Notes under the pieces: generated by a model
What the model was told of the DNA's origin: nothing
Databases searched by the model: none
Seen by the model: only the letters and a program-made list of their open reading frames with translations
Source of the DNA: Chondrilla cf. caribensis
Taxonomy: Eukaryota; Porifera; Demospongiae; Chondrillida; Chondrillidae
Assembly (NCBI GenBank): GCA_964020155.1
Contig: OZ026553.1
Coordinates: 905,818-969,817, forward strand
DNA: 64,000 nucleotides
Direction: 5' to 3'
Part shown: piece by piece, positions 11,047 to 21,380 of the stretch
Layout of the letters: every line of letters starts with the position of its first letter
How positions within the stretch are numbered: position 1 is the first letter of the stretch
Made by a program: the position numbers and the translations under genes

Positions 11047-11970
11047 ACACACCTTCAACTCCTCTTCAACTTGCTGTTGTTTTAACTGAAGCTTCCTTTC
11101 TCTTTCTTTCTCTCTCTTCCACTGTTCAAACTGCTCATCAGCTCTTAACCTGATCTCATTCTGCCTCTGAAAGCAGAAATGTCAGAGTACAGTGTGTGAA
11201 TCGGAGAGTGTAGGGTCCATACAAGACATTCCAGTGGATTAGAGTATATACCAGTGTGTGATTCATGGAGAGGTTTACTGGAGGTGGGGATGCATCCATC
11301 AAAAGCTTTCGTGATGGGTGGATACCAGTACGGGAGGTTACTGGTATACAACACATAAATAGCCTATTATACCTTATAAGGTGCTACTGTATGTAAATAT
11401 ATGTATGAGTTGCCTCTACACATAGCACATGTAGCCTATGAGTTGCCTCTACACATAGCACATGTAGCCTATGAGTTGCCTCTACACATAGCACATGTAG
11501 CCTATGAGTTGCCTCTACACATAGCACATGTAGCCTATGAGTTGCCTCTACACATAGCACATGTAGCCTATGAGTTGCCTCTACACATAGCACATGTAGC
11601 CTATGAGCTGCCTTTGTGTCATACGTAGGCTCACAAATGGGATACAGACATTCTTTGGTTTATGGGATTCATTTCTTTGATGTGAGATCATCAGTTGATC
11701 ATCCCCGTGACAAGGGGGGTGGGGTGGGGATGGATGGAGTGTTGTGTAGCACAAGTGACCACTAACGCATACTTGAACATTCTCCCTCTCCTGCTTCTCC
11801 TTCATCTTGGCCTCTCTTGTCCTAAGCTTCCTCTCTGACTCGACCTTACTCTTCACCCACTCACGGTGGTACTGCTCCGCTTGTTTCCTCTTCAACGCAG
11901 CTTGTTTGCGATGTTCTGCTTCTTTCTGCTTTTTATTGGCCTACAAAAATTCGTAGCAGGATCAGGTATG

Positions 11971-12015
<45 letters not shown>

Positions 12016-13484
12016 TGCATCCATACATGTGTGTATACAGTGCGTATGTGACTGACAACATCACATAATTACGATACCGATTTGATACACAATAAATTAC
12101 CCTCACACCCACACCCACACGTGCATATATAGGTAGTACTACATATACAATATATGTGTTCACTGTATGTACTGAACATACTCTATTAGCTTTAGCAATC
12201 TTCTTTTTTTCATATTCTTCTCGAGTCTTCCTAATAAGCCACTTTTCCCAAGGGGACTGAACAGATGCTACGACAATGTGGGACATGACCGGTCAAAACG
12301 GGTACAAACTTGATTGTCTATGCCTGCTACATACACACATTATATTAAGACTTACTAAACACACAACACACTAATTAACTCAATAGTCCGTCTCAACACA
12401 CCTTGAAGCTGGTCGATGGAAGTATGTCCTCTAACACTGCATGAATCATTGCGAGCACTTCTATGATTGAAGGCTGCTGAGGCTGATGTAACAGGAGATG
12501 TTGCCATAGTTACAGAAGAGGATGTCATGGTTACAGGAGATGTTGTCATAGTTACGAAGGAGGTTGTCATGGTTACAGGAGTTGCTGTACTAGTTACAGA
12601 TGCAGCCATGGTTACAAAGGTCGTTGCTATGGTATTAGAGATTTGGTGTGGTCCAGGTTGGTCTCTTGACTGATAATTCTGGCCAGCACATTCACCGCTC
12701 GATTTCAAATTGACATAACCATCGTCTGTGTTACTATCCGAAGTATCTCCATCTACAAATGCATGGATTATGTACAGTATGTATGAAAATGCATAATACA
12801 TGGTCATTTATGAACTGTTCACACACATTACAAACATGAACAACATTGTTGTTGGGAAAATCCTTTTGTTTTTGTTTTACTGTTGAGTAGTGTATAACAT
12901 AATGTTGTTTACACTTTATACTGTTTATTATACATAATTGTACTGTCGCCGTGGTTGTTGTGTGACCGCTTTACTTATACCCCTCAAAAATGTTCCACAC
13001 ATACATAAAGGTACCCTTCTTTATTTCAATTCTGGTGACCACACTGCACGAAGTCGTGAGCAATTGTAACAGGGAGCCCCTATTAATGGATACTGTATGT
13101 GTACAGAGGATTGGACATATGTGGCAGAAGTTACCCCCTACGAAGGACACTTTTGCAGGCATGAAAATGGACTTCCTACAGTAATATTACACTATTTTTA
13201 ACAGAAGAAACACACTGAGGGACCTCCTGTAATATTGATAACGAATCCATGAATTTTACTTATACTGTACTAATGTACAACGTAAACATGACGTAAGAAA
13301 CAAATTCAAGGTGCCAAATTTACACTGAACTACGGTTCGAACGTAGCCGCCACTGAAAAAAATTGACAATTTACAAGAACTTTTGATCACGTGAAGTAAA
13401 TTCCAAGTAGAAATGGTCACTCGTACCTTCGTTGTCAGACCAAAAGTACTTCCCTTCCAAAGAATCCGCTGTGATGTTCATCAT
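10521..13484 (-). CDS. CCDC34-like coiled-coil protein
   Basis: Six exons on the minus strand: 13484-13427, 12752-12402, 12267-12182, 11940-11773, 11166-11053 and 10826-10521. Phases match (1, 1, 0, 0, 0), giving 360 aa. The N-terminus (MMNITADSLEGKYFWSD...) is followed by a Thr/Ser/Val-rich disordered stretch with repeated VTMTTS-type units. A long charged coiled coil begins with SPWEKWLIRKTREEYEKKK, continues through QYHREWVKSKVESERKLR and EQFEQWKREKER, and ends near VYAQWLEEVELRYERRGYGY. The spaced Trp residues in Glu/Lys/Arg helices, the PWE-x-W opening and the late YGY motif match my memory of the CCDC34 family (centrosome/cilium-associated in animals). The two adjacent start codons are 13484 and 13481. 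The family call rests on motif recognition, not a search. Confidence 0.72.
10966..11045. repeat. (AC)n microsatellite
   Basis: About 80 bases of AC repeats in the last intron of the CCDC34-like gene. On the coding strand the donor of exon 11166-11053 (GTGTGTACGTGTGTGTG) runs directly into this GT tract, so the splice site is embedded in the edge of a microsatellite. Confidence 0.97.
11405..11635. repeat. 33-base minisatellite
   Basis: About seven tandem copies of a 33-base unit beginning ATGAGTTGCCTCTACACATA, the last one diverged. Because 33 is divisible by three, both strands give open repeated 11-residue frames, but the array lies wholly within an intron (11167-11772) of the CCDC34-like gene and is not coding. 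Confidence 0.95.
11972..12011. repeat. (GT)n microsatellite
   Basis: Dinucleotide tract of about 38 bases within the intron 11941-12181 of the CCDC34-like gene. Confidence 0.95.
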
Positions 13485-13903
13485 ACCACAGTACGGTTAT
13501 CAATTTATATACAGTTTCCAACGAGTATCGAATCAATACTATTGAGCATCCAAACAACGTGTACTTGGCACGTGACTTTGCGCGCCACATTAGCCGGCAA
13601 GAAGGAAATGTAGGCATGGCTTAGTTCTTTGAGTGTGTTTACAAGATCGACTGATTGTCATTCTACCATTATTCTGTTCACAAGGAAAAGATTGTATCCC
13701 AGTGAAAGACTTTGGAGGGTAATCTATGTTTTCTTTTTGGCTAACTCTAAATGCTAATGATACACTAGCTTTAAGTAGCCATTGTAATGTACATAAGATA
13801 TTGTGATTTAGCATAATGATACTGAAAATGATGCTAAAATATAAACATATACTAAACGTGTGTTGTAGAGCCAATTACAGATTCTTCTGTTATTTATTTA
13901 CAG
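13485..13903. promoter_or_regulatory. Upstream region of the CCDC34-like gene
   Basis: This region starts at the ATG of the CCDC34-like gene (minus strand) and includes the GC-richer TTTGCGCGCCAC at about 13574-13585 in otherwise AT-rich DNA. It might be a bidirectional promoter if the exon-like sequence at 13904 is real. No TATA box is seen. Confidence 0.3.
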
Positions 13904-14002
13904 TTGCAGGAAGCCATACTGCTCATGTCCTCATTCCCATGGAAAACGTCTCTGCTGTCTCAGCAGCTTCTCAGCGACAGAACTCATTCAGCAGCTTCAT
14001 AG
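13904..14002 (+). other. Possible isolated exon (99 bases)
   Basis: A good acceptor (TTATTTACAG) and a plausible donor (CATAG|GTCAGT) flank a 99-base phase 1-1 exon that would read AGSHTAHVLIPMENVSAVSA and a Gln/Ser-rich remainder. No partner exons were found on either side and no domain is recognised. It could be part of a plus-strand gene sharing the promoter region with the CCDC34-like gene, or a remnant. Confidence 0.25.
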
Positions 14003-14139
14003 GTCAGTTGGTCAACCAACACATGTACAAGTTGCTGTGCTAGTTAGACAAGAGATGGTTCATTCAAGCATCATTCCTTTTGTTGAAGTTTCGATGTAGT
14101 TGTGTCTGTCCCTTTTAAACAATTGTCACAAGTTTATCG

Positions 14140-14530
14140 TGTACAAGAGTCTGTATGTGTTGGTTAAACCTCACCCCTTGTGTAGAGTTTCTTGACTGGT
14201 CAAACACTGACCTTTGTACGGAGGTTTCTAATTGGTCAAGCATCGTCTTTTGTGTAGAGATTTCTAGGTCAATCAAGCATCGTCCCTTATGTGAGGTTCC
14301 TTTGTACGTACTCTCTCCCTAGAATTGAGCTTGTTCCTTATGTACAAGTGTTTGCATTGGTTGGTCAAACCTTGTCCCTTGTGTAGAGGTTCCTTGGTTG
14401 ATCAAGCCTCATCCTCTGTGTAGAGATTTCTAGGTCAATCAAGCATCGTCCCTTATATAGAGGTTCTTTGTAGTCTGCCCCTGTCTCTGTAAGTTGAGCT
14501 TGTCCCTCGTCTACAAATGTCTGTATTCGC
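14140..14530. repeat. Degenerate ~60-base tandem repeat
   Basis: Recurring blocks of the form CCTTGTGTAGAG-GTTTCT-TAGGTCAATCAAGCATCGT appear at least five times (for example around 14177, 14240, 14260, 14370 and 14420) with many substitutions. It is an old tandem array, non-coding. Confidence 0.6.
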
Positions 14531-14654
14531 TGGTCACATCCACATACAAACATACATCACTACTTATGTACACGGCAGCTCATGTGCAACCTCCTCTAAA
14601 GTATATCTTTCCTGTTTTGGGCTGAGATGTAATTGAATCATGCCCTTGAGTGTA

Positions 14655-14775
14655 GGTTATTCATATCCTCAGTCCAGTTACCTATAATTGCCGCTGTTGT
14701 CACAGCTGTTGGTAATTCGGTTTCAATATGAGCCTCTCTGTCGGAGGGTATATGCGAGGTCACATGTGGGTGTGA
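14655..14775. repeat. Dispersed ~115-base repeat, copy 1
   Basis: Matches 17855-17970 along its length (CTCAGTCCAG..., GTTGTCACAGCTGTTGGT, GGAGGGTATAT...GAGGTCACATGTGGG). The two copies flank the first two genes of the membrane-protein cluster. The element class is unknown. Confidence 0.65.
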
Positions 14776-15176
14776 ATCAACTTTGTTGTTTGTGTAATTT
14801 TCCAGCTGTACGGTAGTGTAGGGTGATATCCTAAATCTCACACACGTAAATTGTCTGTTGCAAATATTGCCACAGTCATGATTATTGAATGGTTGACAAT
14901 AAGAAGGTCATGGCTGCTCAAAGTTGGAGATATTTGCTAAAATACGTACCAGTAAATGAGTCTTTGATGCAACATCCATTAATTAGCTCACAGTAGATGA
15001 CATGTGATTGATGTTCATTTGCAAATGTTTTGTTTATGTGATGGTTATCACTGTATTTGTGTGAAGTCGTAAATGGAGCCGAAAATAGGTGGATATGCTT
15101 GAAATACTTGATGATGATTGCTATTGTATGTACGTACGTATGTACGTATATTTGTACATGCATGGCTTTTTCTGTA

Positions 15177-15350
15177 CAGTGAATTTCCGTTAATCCACCA
15201 CCGCGTTATCCACCAAATCTTTTCGTCCACCACAATTTCCCAGTACCAGTACAACATGCAAGTATCGATGAATATCGAGCTAATCCGCCAAATGTGTTAA
15301 TCCACCATATTTCGAGAAACAAATTGCACTGGGTCTACCAGAATTCACTA
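15177..15350. mobile_element. Pogo-like small transposon, degenerate copy
   Basis: Starts CAGTGAATTTCCGTTAATCC after a TA, carries the internal blocks TTATCCACCAAA and CACAATTTCCCAGTACCA shared with the copies at 22.7-25.5 kb, and ends near GAATTCACTA. The right inverted repeat is eroded. It is non-autonomous with no transposase. Confidence 0.6.
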
Positions 15351-15637
15351 TTCTAAAGTGTATGAACTGCACTATAGTGGAATCAATACTTTCTGCATAT
15401 GTGTCTCTATATGGACTTGTTGAACATACGTACATATCTCATATCAATACTATCAATTTTGATATCAAAGTTGTACAAAATTGACGACAGTAATTAAACG
15501 TTGTGTATTCATGATTGAGAACAGTACATATGAACAGAATCTCAAGATAGTGGTCCAAATGGCTATTCATCCTCTCATACTTTGTAACGTTGTGTGATGT
15601 ACGTACATACGTATCTGAATGTCCACGCGAGCACAAT

Positions 15638-16375
15638 TTACTTCAACGAAGTGAAACGTACTGTGCTCAAGACCAACATGGTAGGTGCCCATAATGCCAC
15701 AATTACTATTGACAGGCAACAACATATCGAGCAAATACTTGCGCACTTTATTTTCCACACTGCTTCGTAGCTCAACACTTGTATTTGGATCTTCCCTGTA
15801 TTCTGAGACAAGAGGTTGACCCCCTTACCATTGGCTCTCACGTAGGCTCTCTCCAAGGTATTAATCCCCACTTCAATGTGGTCGTTTTTCTTGTCGCCCA
15901 GATTCGGTTCGGCGTGCTGGCTCAACACCACTGGTAGAGTACAGCAAATGACGTGAAGATGTTGGCAGAATATCAGCAGAACAGGCGTGCAGCAAACCAC
16001 GGCCAGTGCACTCAATCCTATTGATACGGAAATTGCTGTTGCGTCATAACCACGTACCCCTATCAAGCATGAAACGGCAATGAGTAAGGCGAGTGAGAAG
16101 GTACACATAAACGTGACGCAACTCTTGAAGCACCTACACTCTGCAAAGGTGCGTAAGCGGTGAGATGGGAAGTATTGGCGGCTCTGTCTGATGTAGAAGT
16201 TTGTTTCAGCATGTAAGGCATCCCGCACGTTGACTAACTGTCCTTTGCTTTGGATGTTCACTGTTTGATATTGGGCCTGTCCTACTTCAACATCCCCAAT
16301 CCTCACTTGCCTGCTGGCCATGTTCCCAGCCAGTAGCCCAGTTTGTTCACCCCTTCTGTTGATATCTAAGGCCAT
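15638..16375 (-). CDS. Three-membrane-segment cluster protein 1 (divergent)
   Basis: 245 aa, single exon; the ATG at 16375 (MALDINRRG) is chosen because paralogs start at the same place, although the frame stays open to 16492. Family plan: residues 1-~80 soluble with alternating Val residues (RIGDVE...QYQTVNIQ), then a basic juxtamembrane motif (TNFYIRQSRQYFPSHRLR), two membrane segments separated by a short loop, a conserved ~75-residue loop, a third membrane segment and a short tail. The positive-inside rule predicts cytoplasmic N-terminus and main loop. This member is the most divergent: it is Cys-rich in the first and third membrane segments, and the usual CWTIPWVLRQPV is CCTLPVVLSQHA. 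I do not recognise the family and infer no function. Confidence 0.82.
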   Translation of the reverse strand: MALDINRRGEQTGLLAGNMASRQVRIGDVEVGQAQYQTVNIQSKGQLVNVRDALHAETNFYIRQSRQYFPSHRLRTFAECRCFKSCVTFMCTFSLALLIAVSCLIGVRGYDATAISVSIGLSALAVVCCTPVLLIFCQHLHVICCTLPVVLSQHAEPNLGDKKNDHIEVGINTLERAYVRANGKGVNLLSQNTGKIQIQVLSYEAVWKIKCASICSICCCLSIVIVALWAPTMLVLSTVRFTSLK

Positions 16376-16950
16376 CTCCAGTAAAACAAACTGACAGAAC
16401 CTCTTTGTGAAGGCTTTCCGTACTGTGTAACCTTCTTTCGTGGAAATTTTGTGGTTAATGTTATGAATATCGTTATTTCTCCAAACATACACGTAATATT
16501 ATGTATGTACTGTGAGTATGCCAGTATAATTGTATGTATAATTATTATAATTGTATGTATAATGTACTGTATAAATTGTACACATTTGTATTGAATATAC
16601 TTGTATTCAATTTACCCATAGTATTATACAATATGTACACATATACTGCTATATAATATTATGCCGGTTCGTATCCCACTTGAAGACATACGTACGTGTA
16701 TAATTGTACCACTGAACAGCGCACACAAGGTATTATAGATGTGCATACATACATATTATATACTCTCATTGAACTACACCACAATAGTACCCACTCAACA
16801 CAAATACTTTCAATGCAAAGATATCAGTTCTTACAGAATCACTCTTACTTATTTAGTACGGTTGAGGTGAAGTGTGTATTATGTAATTTATGATTGTGGA
16901 AATAGGAAGGAGGTGCATCTAGGCTGGTGTAGAGTGGGTTAACAGGGTGA

Positions 16951-17736
16951 CTAAGGTGGTTCGTACTCTCCACTACCACTGAAGTCGTCGTAAATTGCGT
17001 CCCACGCAGGGCGGATTTCGCTGAGACTGGCCACCACCAGTGCAAATGACCACAATGTCAGCAATGTTGAACTTATTGCGAATATCCTGGAAACTGTCCT
17101 TGCTCTCTTTATCAAAATCACCGTCTTGATACTGAGAACTTGAAATTTGACCTTTTCGCTCGTCTGTGATACCAGCCCAATCCCTCTGTTGTGAGCATTC
17201 AAGTAGACACTTTCAAGGTTGGTGACGGCTACTTCCAAATGCTTGTTCCCTGAATTTAAATTCGGCATCACTGGCTGACTCAGCACCCAGGGGATTGTCC
17301 AGAAAATGACGTGGAGATGTTGAATGTACACAATTAGAACTAAAACACAGCTTAGCAGTGTAATGGTGCTGATCCCGAGGCACGTTGCCGTGACCACAAT
17401 ATCCAGCCCACTTCTGCCGAGCATAAAGGTCGTGATAAGCAATATCAGAAATTGGACCGTCACAGCTAAGAATGTGATCCAGAGTAGCCATTTACAGTTC
17501 AAAAATACCTGTAATTTCCTTGATGGGATGTATTGTCGCGTCTGCCTGATGTAGAAGTTTGTTTTGTCGTAGATGGAAGCACTGTCCCGAAATGAGATTG
17601 TTTTTCCTCTTCCTTGAACAGACACTGTTTGACAACTTGTATGTTCGCCCTCGACATCCCCAACTCTCACCTGCTCCCTGGAAGCATTTCCAGCAAGCAA
17701 CAGTGGGGTACGCTCTCCGTCAGTTTCTAGTGCCAT
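16951..17736 (-). CDS. Three-membrane-segment cluster protein 2 (long acidic tail)
   Basis: 261 aa from the family-position ATG at 17736 (MALETDGERTPLLLAGN); an upstream in-frame ATG at 17778 would add 14 residues. It retains TNFYIRQTRQYIPSRKLQ, QHLHVIFWTIPWVLSQPV and HLEVAVTNLESVYLNA. It differs from its neighbours in having about 25 residues after the third membrane segment, ending in an acidic, Tyr-containing stretch (AWDAIYDDFSGSGEYEPP). If topology is as predicted this tail would be extracellular or luminal. It lies 0.6 kb upstream (in transcription direction) of gene 1, same strand. Length and motif conservation support a working gene. Confidence 0.85.
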   Translation of the reverse strand: MALETDGERTPLLLAGNASREQVRVGDVEGEHTSCQTVSVQGRGKTISFRDSASIYDKTNFYIRQTRQYIPSRKLQVFLNCKWLLWITFLAVTVQFLILLITTFMLGRSGLDIVVTATCLGISTITLLSCVLVLIVYIQHLHVIFWTIPWVLSQPVMPNLNSGNKHLEVAVTNLESVYLNAHNRGIGLVSQTSEKVKFQVLSIKTVILIKRARTVSRIFAISSTLLTLWSFALVVASLSEIRPAWDAIYDDFSGSGEYEPP

Positions 17737-17854
17737 CCTTTGGATTTTTTTCTCAGTCAAAGCAATAACTTTAGACACTGTCTTGTACTGTTAGTGACCG
17801 CTGTTAAGGGTTGTCAGATACATAATTCAATTGGATATCCCTATTAGGTTAATG

Positions 17855-17970
17855 TAATTCATAGCTTCAGTCCAGCCACCTATCACCACAGTTGTTACAG
17901 CTGTTGGTGATTCAGTTTCAATATAAGCCTCCCTGTTGGAGGGTATATATGAGGTCACATGTGGGAATTT
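17855..17970. repeat. Dispersed ~115-base repeat, copy 2
   Basis: Partner of 14655-14775 in the same orientation, located just upstream of gene 2. Between them lie genes 1 and 2, so these may mark an old duplication unit of about 3.2 kb. Confidence 0.6.
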
Positions 17971-19210
17971 TGTTGTGTTTGTCTGCAACCCCCTGAGGTT
18001 AGACTAGCTTGCACAGACCCACTTCTTTCCTCCATTTTTATTACCATGATTTAACTTAGACCCACTTTTCACCTCCATTTTTATTACCACGACATAGAAC
18101 AGACCTACTTCTTGCCTTGTCGTGTGGATGGTGAGAAGGTGTCTGGTGTGGGCTGTTGACCAGACCCCTTCTTGCTGACTGTATGACGTCATAATAATCA
18201 AAAATGGAGGCGAGAAGTGGGCCTGGACAAGCGAGACTACCCTAAGGTGACATCTCATGTCACATTTTTTAGGTAGAAGCACAGGAATGGATCTTTTGTA
18301 TGAGATACCAAAAGCGGAGAGCAAGGTGTTCTGTAAAAAGGTCCATTTCCTGTGTTTCATTTCCTAAAGGTGATACGTGAATAACATGTACCCGATTGGC
18401 TACTTGCTAACTTGACCTGTTACAAAACAGAGTTTTTCATGTACGTATCTAGAATTTCTTGTTTGAAAATGAATTGTGGCAGATTAACTAGAATTCACTG
18501 TATGCACATCTGTACACGTGTAAGTTCAATTTTGTTGCAATAATTCAATTTGGTAATATGTATGTATTTGCTTTCAAGCTCCTTGTCTGTCTAACGTGCT
18601 CAGTAGTGACTACAGGTCACCCACCCACCATGGTGCAGCCACACACAGTCTTCTCACTGCGTACACACCTCACTAGTATGGGTGCACGCATCCATACAAG
18701 TGCACTCGGGGGACATCTTGGACTATGATGAGTATGGTGTGCTCAGTATTCTCTCGTTATAGCCTCAACCTTGGGAATTTCATTTCCTGGAAATGTTCAC
18801 TCTGTGTATCCACTGGTTTGACCCACACAGTGTTAACCACAGGAGAACTGAACAGGGTATGAAGAGACTGTACACGATAATACTACGTGGATGCAGTAGC
18901 ACCTTTGTCACATGCCTCTGGTTTTGTGCTCATAGTGAGATATAGTGTACGTAGCATTGTATCTGCCTCTGTACATTATGTGCAGCTGCTAGCGGTCAGT
19001 CTCCGCCCACACCCCCATATGTAGATTTGTAACTCCAATATTCCCAGATGAATCCTAACAGTGAACCTTTGAATATCGTGTATGCTGACTTTCTGTTAAA
19101 TGTACTATCGCTGTCAGGCTATTGCACACCTTGTCTGAAACACGACATATACACCCTGTGTACATGCATACGTACGTCAGCCATCCTGCAATGATCCTGT
19201 TATTACCTCA
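17971..19210. other. Intergenic, short degenerate repeats only
   Basis: 18000-18115 holds two to three degenerate copies of a ~45-base unit (AGACCCACTT...CCTCCATTTTTATTACCA). An open minus-strand frame at 18004-18360 runs through these repeats and has no domain. Nothing else is supportable. Confidence 0.45.
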
Positions 19211-19960
19211 TCAGTCAGTTACAAGTATTGTAATGAGACATACACAGCTAACAATACCAGTGATGGCCGACCACATGAGAAATGTTATCTCAACCACAGT
19301 GCATGATATGGAGACAAACTTTGCACCTAGTATAATTCGGACGGCCAAGCTGCTCAGAACATGAAATCTAATTGTTCCCGTCCTTTGGGACACCACCCCG
19401 ATCCCGCTGTTACGAGCGCTCAAGTACACACCCTCCAGGCTGGTGACGGCTACCTCCAAGTGTTTGTTCTCACACGCCATGTTCGGGATCACAGGCTGAC
19501 GCAACACCCAGGGGAGGGTGTGGTGTATGACGGTCAGGTGCTGGCAGAATATCAACAGAAAGGGCACACAACTGCTTAGAGTTAGAAAGCTCAGTACTAG
19601 AGTTAGGATAGTGTTGGCATTGTTTGGTTCAGTCTGGCCTAAAATCACAGATACAACGATCAGAGTAGCACACTGTATGAGTAGTGCTGCGGTCATCACT
19701 ATCCCAAATCCTCTGAAGTTGGTGAACTCTTTTAGTTGTCGTGATGGAATGTACTCCCTGGTCTGCCTAATAAAGAAGTTTGTGTAGCTGTATACACTGT
19801 TGTTCACCTGGACAATCTGTGTTCTGTCTCTCACTGCTACCACTTGCTGTTGGATGTGACCGGCTGCGCCCCCCTCGACCCTAACATGTTGGACAGATGC
19901 ATTGCCGACCACAATCATCCTTCCTTCCTCTTTTCTATCAGGAGCTAGTATGGACATCAT
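19211..19960 (-). CDS. Three-membrane-segment cluster protein 3
   Basis: 249 aa, single exon, starting with two adjacent ATGs (MMSILAPDRKEEGR). N-terminal part carries HVRVEGGAAGHIQQQVVAV; the juxtamembrane motif is TNFFIRQTREYIPSRQLK. After the second membrane segment the usual HLHVVCWTIPW reads HLTVIHHTLPW, so the Trp-Thr pair is lost while LPWVLRQPVIPN is kept. The loop GIGVVSQRTGTIRFHVLS is well conserved. The C-terminus (CLITILVTD) is very short. It stands alone between two repeat-rich spacers, and it is intermediate between the divergent genes 1-2 and the tighter groups downstream. Confidence 0.85.
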   Translation of the reverse strand: MMSILAPDRKEEGRMIVVGNASVQHVRVEGGAAGHIQQQVVAVRDRTQIVQVNNSVYSYTNFFIRQTREYIPSRQLKEFTNFRGFGIVMTAALLIQCATLIVVSVILGQTEPNNANTILTLVLSFLTLSSCVPFLLIFCQHLTVIHHTLPWVLRQPVIPNMACENKHLEVAVTSLEGVYLSARNSGIGVVSQRTGTIRFHVLSSLAVRIILGAKFVSISCTVVEITFLMWSAITGIVSCVCLITILVTD

Positions 19961-19990
19961 TCAACTTGACAGTGAATGGGGACTATGTGG

Positions 19991-20069
19991 ATCTGATACT
20001 GATGCTGACTTCTGAAGATACTGTTTAAGATCTGATTCTGATGCTGACTACTGAAGATACTGTATAAGA
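19991..20069. repeat. Two-copy ~40-base tandem repeat
   Basis: GATCTGATACTGATGCTGAC... is followed directly by a near-identical second copy (GATCTGATTCTGATGCTGAC...), each ending CTGAAGATACTGT. It lies in the 5' flank of gene 3. Confidence 0.7.
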
Positions 20070-20454
20070 AGTTAGGTGGGTGTTGGCTCTTAGAGATCAT
20101 AGTCTTTTATGACATTCTGTATCAGTTTGGTGTGTCTGCCAAATCCTATCATGTGAATGCGTAGCTTAGTCAAAACACATGGCTTAGATGGTATCATTTG
20201 CAGCCATGATGTAAGGGGATGTACCTAGGTGTGTACTGTGCACTGTGTGTGTGACCCAAACAGGATGTGGTGTGTGTGTATAAGGTTTTGTAGGTAGACC
20301 ACGGGTATGTTTTCCCTTGAATTTCCCCTCCAAACTGTCATTCAAGTGTGTTCACCTGCTGACAGTTAGTAAATTTCAAATTATCTCACAGATATTCGTT
20401 TTATGTGTAGTATACATATGATTGGTGTGATTTCACCCTGAATACCAACATGTG

Positions 20455-21050
20455 CATACGTATGTACTTACACATACGTACATGTGTACAGTGGTGGTTT
20501 TGTACATTGACGTCTGGTATAACATTGTATCTTCACTCATACTGCCACTGGTCGGTCCTACCTCTCGTGCCTTCAAAAATCCCAAGATGGCTCAAGCATT
20601 CTTCCTATCATTCAAGTGCATATGCACTTACACATACGTACTTGCGTACAGTAGTAGTTGTATACATTGAGGTCGGGTATAACATTGTATCTTCACTCAT
20701 ACTGCTACTGGTCGGTCCTACCCCTCATGCCTTCAAAAATCCCAAGATGGCTCCAGCATTCATCCTATCCTATCATTCATGTGCATATACATACACTTAC
20801 ACATCCGTACATCCGTACAGTAGTAGTTCTGTACATATAGTGAGATCGGGTATAACATTGTACCTGTACTCATACAGTATGTGCAGCTCCTACTCGTTGG
20901 TCCTACTCCCTATACTTTCATAATTCCTGGATGGCTCCCAGTGGTAAACGTGTTTATATTGTACCTGTAATACAGTATGTGCAGCTGCTACTGGTTGGTC
21001 CTACCCCTTATGCATACCTTTAGACTTCCCAGATGTCTCCCAGCGGTAAA
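20455..21050. repeat. ~160-170-base tandem satellite
   Basis: At least three units start with ACTTACACATACGTAC or its variants at 20466, 20626 and 20795, each containing GGTATAACATTGTATCTTCACTC, CTGGTCGGTCCTACC and CAAAAATCCCAAGATGGCTC. Two shorter degenerate units follow (20925-21050). The open plus-strand frames here are repeat artefacts. Confidence 0.8.
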
Positions 21051-21380
21051 TGATTTTATATTGTATTCACAGACTTTCTGTTAAATGTATCATACAGTTA
21101 GGTGATTGCACACCATGTTCGAAACGGGCAATACCTATAACCCATGTGCATGCAAATTCAGAACAAATGTACCACTTTATAATTAGATACTTTAATAATC
21201 ATTAGAATCAATATTTACTGGCAACACTTATTAATACTGTACATACTTAAATAATTATAATGTTGAATTAGCTGAAAAAGCAGTAATTGATGATTTTGAT
21301 TCTAATATTACTTCTGAAATTCAACATCATCCTCAAATTATACTTCTGTGACTATTTCATGATGGGTCCTACTCACGCAC

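Noticed and set aside
11384..11628. Repeated 11-residue frames on both strands; also considered a CRISPR array
   Set aside because: The 33-base units are head-to-tail with no spacers, inside an intron of an animal gene.
15638..16492. N-terminally longer start for gene 1 at 16492
   Set aside because: The extra 39 residues have no counterpart in paralogs; the family start at 16375 is in frame.
18004..18360. 118-codon minus-strand frame
   Set aside because: It overlaps degenerate short repeats and has no paralog or domain.
20450..20923. 157-codon plus-strand frame
   Set aside because: Satellite units with a period that leaves the frame open by chance.
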